From positions 62,001 through 126,000 of the forward strand of contig JASBVO010000009.1 of assembly GCA_029961105.1 (NCBI GenBank): a stretch of 64,000 bases of DNA, in the 5' to 3' direction. The notes beneath the pieces are model-generated. The model was not told where the DNA came from. It saw only the letters and a list, made by a program, of their open reading frames with translations, and ran no database searches. Position 1 is the stretch's first letter, and each line of letters opens with the position of its first letter. The stretch is from Micrococcus sp. Its GTDB lineage: Bacteria; Actinomycetota; Actinomycetes; Actinomycetales; Micrococcaceae. Below are positions 46,647 through 55,034 of the stretch, in pieces. The position numbers were made by a program, and so were the translations under genes.

Positions 46647-46936
46647 TGGGCCGCCCCGCAGTCCTCGAGGTCGACAAGGGTGCCTGGATTGCCGACGCCA
46701 TCGACTACATCGTCACCCGGGCCCGCCGCGTCGGCACCGTCACCGCCGACGACCTGCGCCGTGACCTCCCCGAACCGCACCACCCCAACGCCTTCGGGAC
46801 CGTCTTCCTCATCGCCTCCTCCCGGAAACTCATCGAGCAGGTCGACGGCGGCCCGTCCAAGATCCGCTCCCGCCACGGCGGGCACCGCGGAGTCTGGCGT
46901 CTCCACCCCGACCAGCTGAAAGGACAGGCCGCCTGA
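46646..46936 (+). CDS. Hypothetical prophage protein, possibly winged-helix
   Basis: 96 residues starting MGRPAVLEVDKGAWIADAI. Contains TADDLRRDLPEPHHPNAFGTVFLIASSRKLI, which resembles a small winged-helix DNA-binding fold, but I cannot name a family. One-base overlaps (TGATG) with genes on both sides show coupled translation with the regulator and the excisionase-like gene. Confidence 0.65.
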   Translation: MGRPAVLEVDKGAWIADAIDYIVTRARRVGTVTADDLRRDLPEPHHPNAFGTVFLIASSRKLIEQVDGGPSKIRSRHGGHRGVWRLHPDQLKGQAA

Positions 46937-47112
46937 TGCCGACCAAGCTCCTCACCGTCCGCGACGTCGCCGACCGGCTCCGCCTCTCCGAGTACACGGT
47001 CCGGCAGAAGCTCAACGCCCGCCAGATCCGCGGCGTCCAGGACGGACCCCGCTCCCCCTGGCGGGTCACCGAATCCGCCCTCGAGCACTACATCCGCAAG
47101 AACACCCGATAG
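46936..47112 (+). CDS. Excisionase-like helix-turn-helix protein
   Basis: 58 residues: TKLLTVRDVADRLRLSEYTVRQKLNARQIRGVQDG...PWRVTESALEHYI is the MerR-like HTH of the excisionase/AlpA family. Would direct integrase towards excision or act as an early regulator. TGATG overlap with the previous gene. Short, but the full domain is present. Confidence 0.8.
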   Translation: MPTKLLTVRDVADRLRLSEYTVRQKLNARQIRGVQDGPRSPWRVTESALEHYIRKNTR

Positions 47113-47123
47113 GAAGCGACCCC

Positions 47124-47225
47124 ATGCACGCCAACGACGAAGCCTGGGACGACCTGAACTGGTCCCACCCCGTGGACTGCGACGACTGCGAGGACTGCAC
47201 CGAGGAGGACGCATGCGCCGCCTGA
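47124..47225 (+). CDS. Small acidic Cys-rich protein
   Basis: 33 residues ending HPVDCDDCEDCTEEDACAA, with CxxCxxC and a fourth Cys, and strongly acidic. GGAAGCGACCCC precedes the ATG. Could bind a metal or mimic DNA charge; not recognised. Its end overlaps the next tiny gene. Confidence 0.45.
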   Translation: MHANDEAWDDLNWSHPVDCDDCEDCTEEDACAA

Positions 47226-47293
47226 TCGACTGGGTCGGCGCAGCCGCCCTCATCATCGGCCTCACCTTCCTGTCCCCACCTCCAGGCTTCTAA
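47213..47293 (+). CDS. Tiny single-helix membrane peptide
   Basis: 26 residues: MRRLIDWVGAAALIIGLTFLSPPPGF, two Arg then one hydrophobic helix. Overlaps the end of the Cys-rich protein gene by 13 bp. Too short for certainty; listed because the basic start plus helix is coherent and the next gene starts a new operon. Confidence 0.35.
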   Translation: MRRLIDWVGAAALIIGLTFLSPPPGF

Positions 47294-47320
47294 CCCAACC
47301 CCCTTGTTTGCCCTCCGGCA

Positions 47321-47339
47321 TGCGTAGTACGCATGCGTA
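47321..47339 (+). promoter_or_regulatory. Operator site 2, before the recombination operon
   Basis: TGCGTAGTACGCA at 47321-47333 followed directly by a further half-site TGCGTA (47334-47339). 20 bp before the YqaJ start codon. No strong -10 hexamer; TAGGAA at 47345 is a weak candidate. Confidence 0.65.
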
Positions 47340-47358
47340 CCACCTAGGAAGCGACGCC

Positions 47359-48276
47359 ATGACGACCTACCGCCACACCACTTTCAAGGCCACCCCCACC
47401 ACTCCCCTGACGCCGGGCACCCCGGAATGGTCCCGCACCGTCTCCGCCTCCAAGGTCGGTGCCCTGCTCGGCCTGTCCACCTACGACTCCGCCTACTCCC
47501 TCTGGGCCAAGGCCACCGGCCGCCTCGACACCGACCAGCGCGACACCAAGGCCACCCAGCGCGGCAACCTCATGGAGGCCACCCTGCTGGAGTACCTGCG
47601 CCTCGAGCTCGGCGACGACTACCGGGTCACCGGCGGCGCGTCCTACGTCCACCCGGACAACCCCACCTGGACCGCAGCACCGGACGGCCACGTCTACGAG
47701 GGCCGCCGGCGCACCCCGTTCGCCCTCGTCGAGTGCAAGACCGCCCGCCACGCCGAGGACTGGGGCAGGGAGGGCACCGCGGAGATCCCGGCTGGCTACC
47801 TGTGCCAGATCGCCTGGCAGATGTACGTCACCGGAGCCCGCACCGTCTACGTCCCGGCCCAGGTTGCCATGGAGTTCCGGCTGTACATCGTCCAGTGGGA
47901 GGACATCGCCGAGGACGTCCCGCTAATCCTGCAGCTGGTCCACGACTTCCAGGTCTGCGTCGCCGACGACCGCGCCCCCGCGTGGGACGGCTCGGATGCC
48001 ACCTACCAGGCGGTGCGCCGGATGCACCCGGACATCACCGACGGGGAGCAGGTCATCGCCTACGACCTGGCCATCGAACTGTGGGAGTCCGCCGAGGACC
48101 TCAAGAACGCCGAGGCCCGCAAGAAGCGGGCCCACGCCGAGGCCCTCGCCGGCGGGACCCAGAAGTACCTGGTCACCGAGACCGGGGAGAAGGTCGCCAC
48201 CCGCACCGCCCGCGGCAACGGCACCCCGTACCTGACCATCGCCAAGCCCAAGGTCGCGGCCCTCGCCGCCGCCTGA
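47359..48276 (+). CDS. YqaJ-family phage recombinase exonuclease
   Basis: 305 residues. SASKVGALLGLSTYDSAYSLWAKATGR, TQRGNLMEATLLEYL, WTAAPDGHVYEG (Asp) and ALVECKTARHAEDW (Glu-x-Lys) are the PD-(D/E)xK motifs of the lambda-exonuclease/YqaJ fold. Degrades dsDNA 5' ends to expose strands for RecT. AGGAAGCGACGCC before the ATG. Directly followed by recT. Confidence 0.9.
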   Translation: MTTYRHTTFKATPTTPLTPGTPEWSRTVSASKVGALLGLSTYDSAYSLWAKATGRLDTDQRDTKATQRGNLMEATLLEYLRLELGDDYRVTGGASYVHPDNPTWTAAPDGHVYEGRRRTPFALVECKTARHAEDWGREGTAEIPAGYLCQIAWQMYVTGARTVYVPAQVAMEFRLYIVQWEDIAEDVPLILQLVHDFQVCVADDRAPAWDGSDATYQAVRRMHPDITDGEQVIAYDLAIELWESAEDLKNAEARKKRAHAEALAGGTQKYLVTETGEKVATRTARGNGTPYLTIAKPKVAALAAA

Positions 48277-48308
48277 CCGACCCCATCACAGAGAAGGAAT
48301 CCCCCATC

Positions 48309-49250
48309 ATGTCCAACGAGCTCGCCACCCGCACTGATACCACCCCCGCACAGCAGGCCATGACCCTGCCCCAGAAGATGGAGTACGCCAAGGCCCTGGC
48401 CTCCGCATCCCTCCTCCCCCGGTCCTACCAGCAGCAGCCCGGCAACGTCCTGCTCGCCATGGAACTCGGCGATGCCCTCGGCATCCCCCCGATCCAGGCG
48501 ATCAACGACGTGCACGTAATCGAGGGCAAGCCGTCAGCGTCGGCCAACCTCATCGGTGCCATGGTCCGGAAGGCCGGCCACAAGCTCCGCGTCAACGGTG
48601 ACGACACCTACGCCACCGCCCAGGTGATCCGGGCCGATGACCCTGACTTCACGTTCGAGGTCACCTGGACCCTCGACCGCGCCAAGACCGCAGGCCTGCT
48701 GTCCGGCAAGGGCAACTGGTCCAAGTACCCGGCCGCAATGCTCAAGGCCCGCGCCATCACCGAGGTCGCCCGCTCCGCCTGCCCCGACGCCCTGTACGGC
48801 GTCGTCTACACCCCCGAGGAACTCGGCGCCGTCGTTACCGAGGAAGGCACCCCGGTGGCCAACCCGAACCCGGCGCCGGCCCGGCAGCAGCCGGCCCCGA
48901 CACCATCGGCGGGTGGGTCGCGGATCGCTCAGGCCCGCGCTCGGTCCCAGGCCAAGGGCACCGCACCGTCGGCGCCATCACAGGCCGAGGCCCCTGCCCC
49001 TGAACCGGAGTCGCCGGCCGAGGCCATGTGCTCCCCGGAGCAGTGGCAGGCCATCCTCGCCGCGATGACCGAGCAGGGCATCACGGACGGGGCAGCCCAG
49101 CACGCCGCCGTGGTCGACACCATCGGCCGGAACATCGACCAGCCCTGGGACATGACCGCAGCGGAGGCGGAGAAGGTCATCGCCGCGTTCGACCCCACCG
49201 TTGCCGCCGAGGAGCCCGTGCAGGGCGAGCTCGTCGACGAGCAGGCCTGA
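48309..49250 (+). CDS. recT: RecT-family single-strand annealing protein
   Basis: 313 residues. The core (1-185: LPRSYQQQPGNVLLAMELGDALGIPPIQAINDVHVIEGKPSASANLIGAMVRKAGH, WSKYPAAMLKARAITEVARSACPDAL) is typical of actinophage RecT. The rest is a Pro/Ala linker and a small helical C-terminal domain (SPEQWQAILAAMTEQGITDG). Partner of the YqaJ exonuclease, 32 bp away. Confidence 0.9.
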   Translation: MSNELATRTDTTPAQQAMTLPQKMEYAKALASASLLPRSYQQQPGNVLLAMELGDALGIPPIQAINDVHVIEGKPSASANLIGAMVRKAGHKLRVNGDDTYATAQVIRADDPDFTFEVTWTLDRAKTAGLLSGKGNWSKYPAAMLKARAITEVARSACPDALYGVVYTPEELGAVVTEEGTPVANPNPAPARQQPAPTPSAGGSRIAQARARSQAKGTAPSAPSQAEAPAPEPESPAEAMCSPEQWQAILAAMTEQGITDGAAQHAAVVDTIGRNIDQPWDMTAAEAEKVIAAFDPTVAAEEPVQGELVDEQA

Positions 49251-49254
49251 GCCG

Positions 49255-49506
49255 ATGATCCGCCCCCGGATCCACACCGTCTCCGGCTCCACCCCGGACG
49301 GCACCCTCATCACCATCGAGGCCGGCCCCAACCAGCAGGGCCGGGTGGTCGTCACCGCCAATGGAGCGGAGGTCATGGTCGGCACCACGTTCCTCCACGA
49401 GACCACCCCGCACTTCTGGCCCGGCCCCACCGGTGGCCTGGCCTTCTCACCCACCACCCTCCGCCTACTGGCGGACCTCATCGAACAAGCACACCAGGAG
49501 AACTGA
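49255..49506 (+). CDS. Hypothetical prophage protein
   Basis: 83 residues starting [19 protein letters not shown]; beta-rich first half ([21 protein letters not shown]) and a C-terminal helix. Between recT and ssb with 4 bp on each side. No recognised family. Confidence 0.6.
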   Translation: MIRPRIHTVSGSTPDGTLITIEAGPNQQGRVVVTANGAEVMVGTTFLHETTPHFWPGPTGGLAFSPTTLRLLADLIEQAHQEN

Positions 49507-49510
49507 ACCC

Positions 49511-50035
49511 ATGGCCGGAGAGACCATCATCACCGTCGTCGGGAACCTGACGGCAGACCCGGAACTGCGGTTCACCCCGTCGGGATCCGCGGTGGCGAAC
49601 TTCACGATCGCCAGCACGCCGCGCACGTTCGACCGCCAGTCGAATGAATGGAAGGACGGGGAGACCCTGTTCCTCCGGGCCTCGATCTGGCGGGAGGCGG
49701 CCGAGAACGTGGCCGAGTCCCTCACCAAGGGCACTCGCGTCGTGGCCCAGGGCCGCCTCAAGGCCCGGTCCTATGAGACCAAGGAAGGCGAGAAGCGCAC
49801 GAGCTACGAGCTCGACGTCGACGAGATCGGCCCGTCCCTCCGGTACGCCACCGCGAAGGTCACCAAGTCCAACCGCGGCAACGGTGGCGGCGGGTTTGGT
49901 GGGGGCGGGAACGCCTCGGCCAGTCAGTCCGGCGGGTGGGGCAACGCCACCGGCGGGAACGACCCGTGGGCCGGATCCAGCACCGGGGCCAACGCCAACT
50001 GGGACACCCCCGGCAACGACGAGCCCCCGTTCTGA
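49511..50035 (+). CDS. ssb: Prophage single-stranded DNA-binding protein
   Basis: 174 residues. OB fold in 1-115 ([57 protein letters not shown]), then a Gly/Asn/Ser-rich linker and the acidic tip NDEPPF. The tip is present here but missing in the chromosomal copy at 9.6 kb, so this SSB can recruit partners such as RecT and polymerase subunits. Confidence 0.93.
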   Translation: MAGETIITVVGNLTADPELRFTPSGSAVANFTIASTPRTFDRQSNEWKDGETLFLRASIWREAAENVAESLTKGTRVVAQGRLKARSYETKEGEKRTSYELDVDEIGPSLRYATAKVTKSNRGNGGGGFGGGGNASASQSGGWGNATGGNDPWAGSSTGANANWDTPGNDEPPF

Positions 50036-50129
50036 GCCACACCCCCTCAGCGTGACCGGATCCAGCCGGGCCCCGGGTGCAAGCACCGGGCACGCTCTCC
50101 CCCACCAACGACGTCCCGAGGAGGACACC

Positions 50130-50429
50130 GTGACCATCACCCACCTGCAGTCCCGCATCGACGCCAGGGACGGCACTGCCGTCACCGTCTACACCACGCC
50201 CGGCTGCCAAACCTGCCCCGGCGTCATCCGGAACATCCGGGACCGCGGCTACGAACCCACGATCGTGGACATCACCACCGACGACGCCGCTTACGGGTAC
50301 GTCACCCGCACCCTCGGTTACCAGGAGGTCCCGGTCGTGGTGGTGTCGGGCCCCGAGTTCGAGGACCACTGGTCGGGCCGCCGCCCGGACAAGGTGATCG
50401 AGTTCCTCCCGAAGGTGGCTGCGGCGTGA
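50130..50429 (+). CDS. Glutaredoxin/NrdH-like redoxin
   Basis: 99 residues. VTVYTTPGCQTCPGVIRNIRDRGYEPTIVDITTDD with a CxxC active site and QEVPVVVV (cis-Pro) as in NrdH. Could reduce a ribonucleotide reductase to raise dNTP supply during phage replication. GTG start with GAGGAGG before it. Stop overlaps the next GTG (GTGA). Confidence 0.85.
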   Translation: MTITHLQSRIDARDGTAVTVYTTPGCQTCPGVIRNIRDRGYEPTIVDITTDDAAYGYVTRTLGYQEVPVVVVSGPEFEDHWSGRRPDKVIEFLPKVAAA

Positions 50430-50602
50430 GGGGCCAGAACTGTTGTATGAAGTGCCGCGCCATTCCCGGGGCCTGCGTCCGCCGGTGGGTGTGCTCCTGC
50501 CACATGGACAAAAAGCCGAACACCACCCCGGACCCGTTCGCCGCGGTCTCCGACACCAGGGTCATGGAGCACCGGCACCAGAGGGAGGCCCGCAAGGCAT
50601 GA
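50426..50602 (+). CDS. Small Cys-rich protein
   Basis: 58 residues with six Cys in the first half: CCMKC, GAC, and VCSCH. GTGA overlap with the redoxin gene and ATGA overlap with the next gene support translation. Probably zinc-binding; otherwise unrecognised. Confidence 0.55.
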   Translation: MRGQNCCMKCRAIPGACVRRWVCSCHMDKKPNTTPDPFAAVSDTRVMEHRHQREARKA

Positions 50603-50949
50603 CCACGTACGAGTACGGGGCCGCCCAGGGCACACCCCACTACCTGCGCCTGGAGAACCGGACCCTCAAGAGCAAGGTCGTCTACCTCACCGACCGCACC
50701 GCGACCCTCGAGCGGGCTTTGCGCGAGTCCGAGTACCAGCGGCGCAACCGGGCCCGCCGCCAAGACCACGCCTCGGCGAAGCCCTACCGGCAGATGCTCA
50801 CCCCGGAGGAGCTCACGGCACCGCCCACCCTGCGTTATGGCGACACCCCCGAGGTGTGCGCCGGTCGGCTGGCAGCGGCCAACGCCGAGGCCGGGCGCCG
50901 CAACCGCCACAACCAGCAGGTCGGCCTCGACCGGAAGCTGGCCGCCTGA
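50599..50949 (+). CDS. Hypothetical prophage protein
   Basis: 116 residues. LENRTLKSKVVYLTDRTATLERALRESEYQRRNRARRQ predicts a basic coiled coil; the rest is charged. Coupled by ATGA to the Cys-rich gene. Last gene before the next operator. Confidence 0.6.
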   Translation: MTTYEYGAAQGTPHYLRLENRTLKSKVVYLTDRTATLERALRESEYQRRNRARRQDHASAKPYRQMLTPEELTAPPTLRYGDTPEVCAGRLAAANAEAGRRNRHNQQVGLDRKLAA

Positions 50950-50977
50950 CCAAGGCGTGCGTACCCAACCACTTACC

Positions 50978-51019
50978 TTGCGTAGATATGCGTACTACGC
51001 ATACTATGGAGACTACGCA
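50978..51019 (+). promoter_or_regulatory. Promoter with operator (site 3), before the methyltransferase operon
   Basis: Operator TGCGTACTACGCA at 50989-51001, with half-sites TGCGTAG (50979-50985) and CTACGCA (51013-51019). TTGCGT (50978-50983) and TACTAT (51002-51007), 18 bp apart, make a promoter whose spacer is the operator. Confidence 0.7.
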
Positions 51020-51092
51020 CACGACCAACACCACGGGGTGTGCCACCACGGCACACCCCGTTCCCATTCTCCCCATCACCCGAAGGACCTCA

Positions 51093-52643
51093 ATGCTCAC
51101 CGTGACCGACATGTTCTGCGGCGCCGGCGGATCTTCCACCGGAGCCCTCGCCGTCCCCGGGATCGAGGTGCGCACCGCCATGAACCACTGGGAACGCGCC
51201 ATCGAGACCCACAACACCAACCACCCCGACACCACCCACGTCATGGCCGACATCAGCCAGGTCGACCCACGCTACGTGTCCAACTCGGACATCCTCTGGG
51301 CCTCCCCCGAGTGCACCAACCACTCTGTGGCGAAGGGCCGCAAGCGGGTCACCAACCAGGCGGACCTGTTCGGGGACACCATCGCCGACGAGGCGGCCGA
51401 CCGCTCCAGGGCCACCATGTGGGACGTCCCGCGGTTCGCCGAGTACCACGACTACAAGCTGATCATCACCGAGAACGTCGTTGACGCCGCCCGCTGGGTC
51501 ATGTTCGACGCCTGGCTCATGGCCATGCACTCCCTCGGCTACGAGCACCACATCGTCTACATGAACAGCATGCACGCCCAGCTCGGCGGACTGCCGGCCC
51601 CGCAGTCCCGGGACCGGATGTACGTGATGTTCTGGAAGAAGGGCAACCCGCGCCCCGACTTCGACCGCCTCCGCCCGCTGGCGTACTGCCCCACCTGCGA
51701 CGAGACCGTGCGCGCCATGCAGGTGTTCAAGAAGGCCGACCGGTGGGGCCGCTACCGCGCCCAGTACGTCTACCGGTGCCCCAACACCAGCTGCCGCAAT
51801 CAGGTCGTCGAACCCGGGTGGCTGCCGGCCGCGTCCGCGATCGACTGGTCCCTGCCCGCCCAGCGCATTGGCGACCGCACCCGCCCTCTGGCACCCAAGA
51901 CCATGGCCCGGATCCAGGCCGGGCTCGAGAAGTTCGGTCGCCAGCCCATGCAGGTCGCCGCCGCGGGCAACACCTGGGACGCCGCCGCCTCCGGCCGGGG
52001 CAGCTACTACCGGGTCTGGCCGACCGCCGAGGCCCTGCAGACCCAGACCGGCACCATCCAGCACGGCATCGTCGTCGACGCCGTCCGCGGCTCCAACATC
52101 ATCAGCCAGACCGACGAGCCGTTCGCCACGCAGACCACGAGCTACACCCGCGGCCTGGCGATCCCGCCGCTGATCATCAACCATGCCTCCGGCTCGGATG
52201 CCTCGAGGACGGCGACCGTGGCGAGTCCACTCCGGACCCTCGTCGGTGGTGGCCTGCATGAGTCGCTGCTGATGCCGTACTACGGGAGCTCCAAGCCCCA
52301 GCGCGTCACCGACCCCATCGGCACCCTCACCACGGTGGACCGGTACGCCATGATCACGCTCCGCGGTGAGAACGCGCCGAAGTCCCCGCGGGAGCCGATG
52401 GACACGTTCGCCGCCAACGGTCAGCACCACGCCGTTATGAGCGTGGACGTCCCCGCCGTCGAGGACTGCGGCTTCCGCATGCTCGAGCCCCACGAGATCA
52501 CCCGCGGCATGGCCTTCCCGACCGACTACATCATGACCGGCAACAAGCGCGAGCAGGTCAAGCAGGCTGGCAACGCCGTCACCCCACCCGCCGCCCGCGA
52601 CCTCATCGCCGTCGGCGCCGAATCCCTGGGCGTGGCTGCGTGA
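51093..52643 (+). CDS. DNA cytosine-5 methyltransferase-like protein
   Basis: 516 residues. Motif I DMFCGAGGSSTG (6-17); motif IV ASPECTNHS with the catalytic Cys74, where the usual Pro-Cys is Glu-Cys; motif VI ITENV (E127); motif VIII-like PQSRDRMYV; motif X QAGNAVTPPAARDL. A zinc-ribbon-like insert (CPTC ... CPNTSC) lies around residues 195-230 in place of a simple target domain. No matching endonuclease gene, so it is likely an orphan enzyme protecting phage DNA. GAAGGA precedes the ATG. Confidence 0.85.
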   Translation: MLTVTDMFCGAGGSSTGALAVPGIEVRTAMNHWERAIETHNTNHPDTTHVMADISQVDPRYVSNSDILWASPECTNHSVAKGRKRVTNQADLFGDTIADEAADRSRATMWDVPRFAEYHDYKLIITENVVDAARWVMFDAWLMAMHSLGYEHHIVYMNSMHAQLGGLPAPQSRDRMYVMFWKKGNPRPDFDRLRPLAYCPTCDETVRAMQVFKKADRWGRYRAQYVYRCPNTSCRNQVVEPGWLPAASAIDWSLPAQRIGDRTRPLAPKTMARIQAGLEKFGRQPMQVAAAGNTWDAAASGRGSYYRVWPTAEALQTQTGTIQHGIVVDAVRGSNIISQTDEPFATQTTSYTRGLAIPPLIINHASGSDASRTATVASPLRTLVGGGLHESLLMPYYGSSKPQRVTDPIGTLTTVDRYAMITLRGENAPKSPREPMDTFAANGQHHAVMSVDVPAVEDCGFRMLEPHEITRGMAFPTDYIMTGNKREQVKQAGNAVTPPAARDLIAVGAESLGVAA

Positions 52644-52837
52644 TGGATGACGCGCTCATCCCGGTGCTGCCGGGACAGATGGACGCCCTGGCCCTCCTCA
52701 GCCCGGGCCCGGCTCCCGTCGGCGCCGCCGGCCAATGCCTCGATCCCGTGACGCTTCCCGGGTTCGATGCGATCGGCCTGCCATACATCCGTTGCTGGCG
52801 CCCCCTCCCCTGCCCCGACCACGACAAGGAGGACTGA
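52643..52837 (+). CDS. Hypothetical small prophage protein
   Basis: 64 residues, Pro-rich, three Cys (GQC, RCW, PCPDHDKED). TGATG overlaps on both sides place it firmly in the methyltransferase operon. Not recognised. Confidence 0.55.
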   Translation: MDDALIPVLPGQMDALALLSPGPAPVGAAGQCLDPVTLPGFDAIGLPYIRCWRPLPCPDHDKED

Positions 52838-53022
52838 TGCCCCGCTGGAGGATCAAGGACAACCACGACGAGTACAACGGCACCGTCACCGCCGACTGGA
52901 TCACGATGACCTCCCACCACGTCGTCGCCTGGGAGGACCAAGCCGGCCGGGACGTCATCCTCACCGCCATCCCCATCCACCCCACCGCCCAGGTCAAGCT
53001 CCTCAAGGACAAGAAGTCATGA
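52837..53022 (+). CDS. Hypothetical small prophage protein
   Basis: 61 residues, MPRWRIKDNHDEYNG start; predicted beta-rich (GTVTADWITMTSHHVVAWEDQAG). GGAGG before the ATG; ATGA overlap with the next gene. Confidence 0.6.
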   Translation: MPRWRIKDNHDEYNGTVTADWITMTSHHVVAWEDQAGRDVILTAIPIHPTAQVKLLKDKKS

Positions 53023-53240
53023 GACGCCACGCCACGCCCGCCCCGGTCTACATGATTTGCCTCTGCAAGAAGGCCTACTCCCCCACGGAGGCCGCGGCCC
53101 GCCAACTGCGCCGGGAGATCGAAGGCTACAAGCGCCACCACGATGACGTCCGGTTCTACGAGTGCGACCACGGCGGATGGCACTGGACCCGCATGGTCGA
53201 CCGACCAAACCGGCACACCCATGTCCTACGTAGTGCGTAG
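53019..53240 (+). CDS. Small zinc-ribbon-like protein (CxC ... YxCxHGxWHW type)
   Basis: 73 residues: MICLCKKAY at the start and RFYECDHGGWHWTRM later, with a helical linker between. The same pattern recurs in the gene at 58485. Likely one zinc site. Its stop overlaps the next operator. Confidence 0.65.
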   Translation: MRRHATPAPVYMICLCKKAYSPTEAAARQLRREIEGYKRHHDDVRFYECDHGGWHWTRMVDRPNRHTHVLRSA

Positions 53241-53246
53241 TACGCA
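53234..53246 (+). promoter_or_regulatory. Operator site 4, before the replication operon
   Basis: Exact TGCGTAGTACGCA, 44 bp before the replication gene start and overlapping the previous stop codon. A weak half-site (CTACGTAG, 53226-53233) abuts it. No convincing -10. Confidence 0.65.
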
Positions 53247-53290
53247 CATTCACGCCGCCCACCGACCCACAAGCGACCCACGGAGAACCA

Positions 53291-54250
53291 ATGGCACGCG
53301 ACCGCGCCAACATCAACACCGGCATCTGGACCGATGACGACTGGCGAGAACTCACCAGGGACGAGCAGTGGCTTTACGAGCTCCTGCTGACGCACCCCAG
53401 CCTGACCTACGCAGGAGTCTGCGACTGGCGCCCCGGGCGCCTGGCCCAGAACAGTTCCGACACCACCGGCGACGACATTGAACGGATCGGGGCACTGCTG
53501 CAGTCCAAGCGATTCATCTTCATCGACCCGGACACCGAGGAAGTCCTCGTCCGATCCTTCCTGCGCCATGACGGCCTGCTCAAGCAACCCAAGCTGGCCG
53601 TGTCCATGGTCAACGCCTACGGGTCCATCTCGTCCAAGCCCATCCGCAAGGTGGTCATCCACGAGCTCCAAAGGCTTCACGGTGAGTACCCGGAATGGCG
53701 GGCCTTCGCCGTGGAGAAAGTCCAGGAACTGCTCAAGCTTTCGGGCTCCGACATGGCCACGTTTACCCCTGGCTTTACCCCTCCACTAACCCTTGACGTA
53801 CCCCCTGCGGATACCCCAACGGGTAGGCAAGCCGAAGCCCTGCCTACATCTACAGCTACATCTACAGCTACTTCAAACCCAGAAGAGAGGGCCCCGGCTG
53901 CGCCGACGCCCCCCGCCAAAGCCCAGCGCGGAACCCGACTGCCCGACGGCTGGGAGCCACCCGCCGACGTCATCCAAGCCATGGCCGCCCAGTTCCCCCA
54001 GCTCAACCTCGAGACCGAACACGCGAAGTTCACCGACTACTACAACGCGGCCCCCGGCGACAAGGGCATCAAGCGCGACTGGACCGCCACCTGGCGCAAC
54101 TGGATCCGCAAGGCCGCCGAATACGCCCCCCGATCGACCACCGGCAACCGCCACATCGACCGCGCTGTAGCCGCCTGGGGCACCCTCTCCACCCGCCACG
54201 ACGAACCCGCCCCCACCGACCCCTGGACCGCCAAGGAGCTGTCAGCATGA
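53291..54250 (+). CDS. Putative phage replication initiator / replisome organizer
   Basis: 319 residues. The N-terminal ~125 residues (NINTGIWTDDDWRELTRDEQWLYELLLTHPSLTYAGV...) are a winged-helix region typical of actinophage replisome-organizer proteins; the C-terminal part (LPDGWEPPADVIQAMAAQFPQLNLETEHAKFTDYYNA...TATWRNWIRKA) matches DnaT/DnaD-like ends. A low-complexity Thr/Ser linker is encoded by a less GC-rich tandem repeat (~53830-53880) that may be the origin. Lambda O analogue by position. Confidence 0.7.
   Translation: MARDRANINTGIWTDDDWRELTRDEQWLYELLLTHPSLTYAGVCDWRPGRLAQNSSDTTGDDIERIGALLQSKRFIFIDPDTEEVLVRSFLRHDGLLKQPKLAVSMVNAYGSISSKPIRKVVIHELQRLHGEYPEWRAFAVEKVQELLKLSGSDMATFTPGFTPPLTLDVPPADTPTGRQAEALPTSTATSTATSNPEERAPAAPTPPAKAQRGTRLPDGWEPPADVIQAMAAQFPQLNLETEHAKFTDYYNAAPGDKGIKRDWTATWRNWIRKAAEYAPRSTTGNRHIDRAVAAWGTLSTRHDEPAPTDPWTAKELSA
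53842..53872 (+). repeat. 12 bp tandem repeat inside the replication gene
   Basis: CTACATCTACAG occurs twice in tandem and then CTAC again, in a local dip of GC content. In lambda-like phages origin iterons lie inside the initiator gene, so this is a candidate replication origin; it may also be only a low-complexity linker. Confidence 0.4.
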
Positions 54251-54714
54251 ACCGCAAAGAGATCACCCAGGCCCTCATCTACGCCAACGGCGCCGACGAA
54301 CGGGTCCCCACCACCCCCGCCAACGAGGACATCTGGATCCGCGCCCTCACCGCCTACACCTACGCCGAGGCCAAGGCCGCCATCCAGGTGTACTACGAGC
54401 GGCCCTTCACCGGGTACGGGCGCCGCCCCCACATCGAAGCCCACCACGTCCGGCGGATCATCCAGCAGGAGACCGAACGCGCCTCCGCGAAGGCCTCCGC
54501 CGTGAAGGCCCTGCCCCGCGGGTCCAAGGACCCCACCGCATCCTGGCGCGAGAGGAACCCCGAGGAGTGGGACCGCCTCGTCGCCAAGGGCCGCGACGAC
54601 CGCAGGGCAGACCTCGCACGCCGCGGCATCACACTCATGGACTGGCAGCTGGAGAACGACCAGCCGGCCGACCTGTCCCCCGCCGTCCGCTTCCAAGGCT
54701 GGGGCGCCGCATGA
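54247..54714 (+). CDS. Hypothetical prophage protein, possible helicase-loading partner
   Basis: 155 residues. NRKEITQALIYANGADERVPTTPANEDIWIRALTAYTYAEAKAAIQVYY is helical; HIEAHHVRRIIQQETERASAKA follows. ATGA overlap with the initiator gene suggests a replication partner. Family not recognised. Confidence 0.6.
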   Translation: MNRKEITQALIYANGADERVPTTPANEDIWIRALTAYTYAEAKAAIQVYYERPFTGYGRRPHIEAHHVRRIIQQETERASAKASAVKALPRGSKDPTASWRERNPEEWDRLVAKGRDDRRADLARRGITLMDWQLENDQPADLSPAVRFQGWGAA

Positions 54715-55034
54715 GCGGCCACGAGCTCATCACCGAGTACATGATCCTGCCCACCGGCATGGACCCCGGAGACGTCAACGCCACGATGTTCGCCGTCCAT
54801 GTGAAGTACCGGGGCCAGTTCAACGGGCGCAGCGGCGGCGGCTACTCCGTGAACCATCTCAGCAGCGAACTGTCCCGAGCCGGCAAGTGGGGCCTCCCCC
54901 AGCGGTTCCAACGGTGGCAGTACCGGTGGGAGGCGTTCTGGGAAGCGCAAGACATGGCCCGGGACGTCGTCGACTCGCTCAAGGTCAACGGCCGCACCTG
55001 GGCCGAATGGCAAGCCGAGAGGACCCGAGCATGA
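54711..55034 (+). CDS. Hypothetical prophage protein
   Basis: 107 residues starting MSGHELITEYMIL; aromatic-rich centre (WQYRWEAFWEAQDMARDVVDSLKVNGRTWAEW). Coupled by ATGA to the genes before and after. No family named. Confidence 0.6.
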   Translation: MSGHELITEYMILPTGMDPGDVNATMFAVHVKYRGQFNGRSGGGYSVNHLSSELSRAGKWGLPQRFQRWQYRWEAFWEAQDMARDVVDSLKVNGRTWAEWQAERTRA

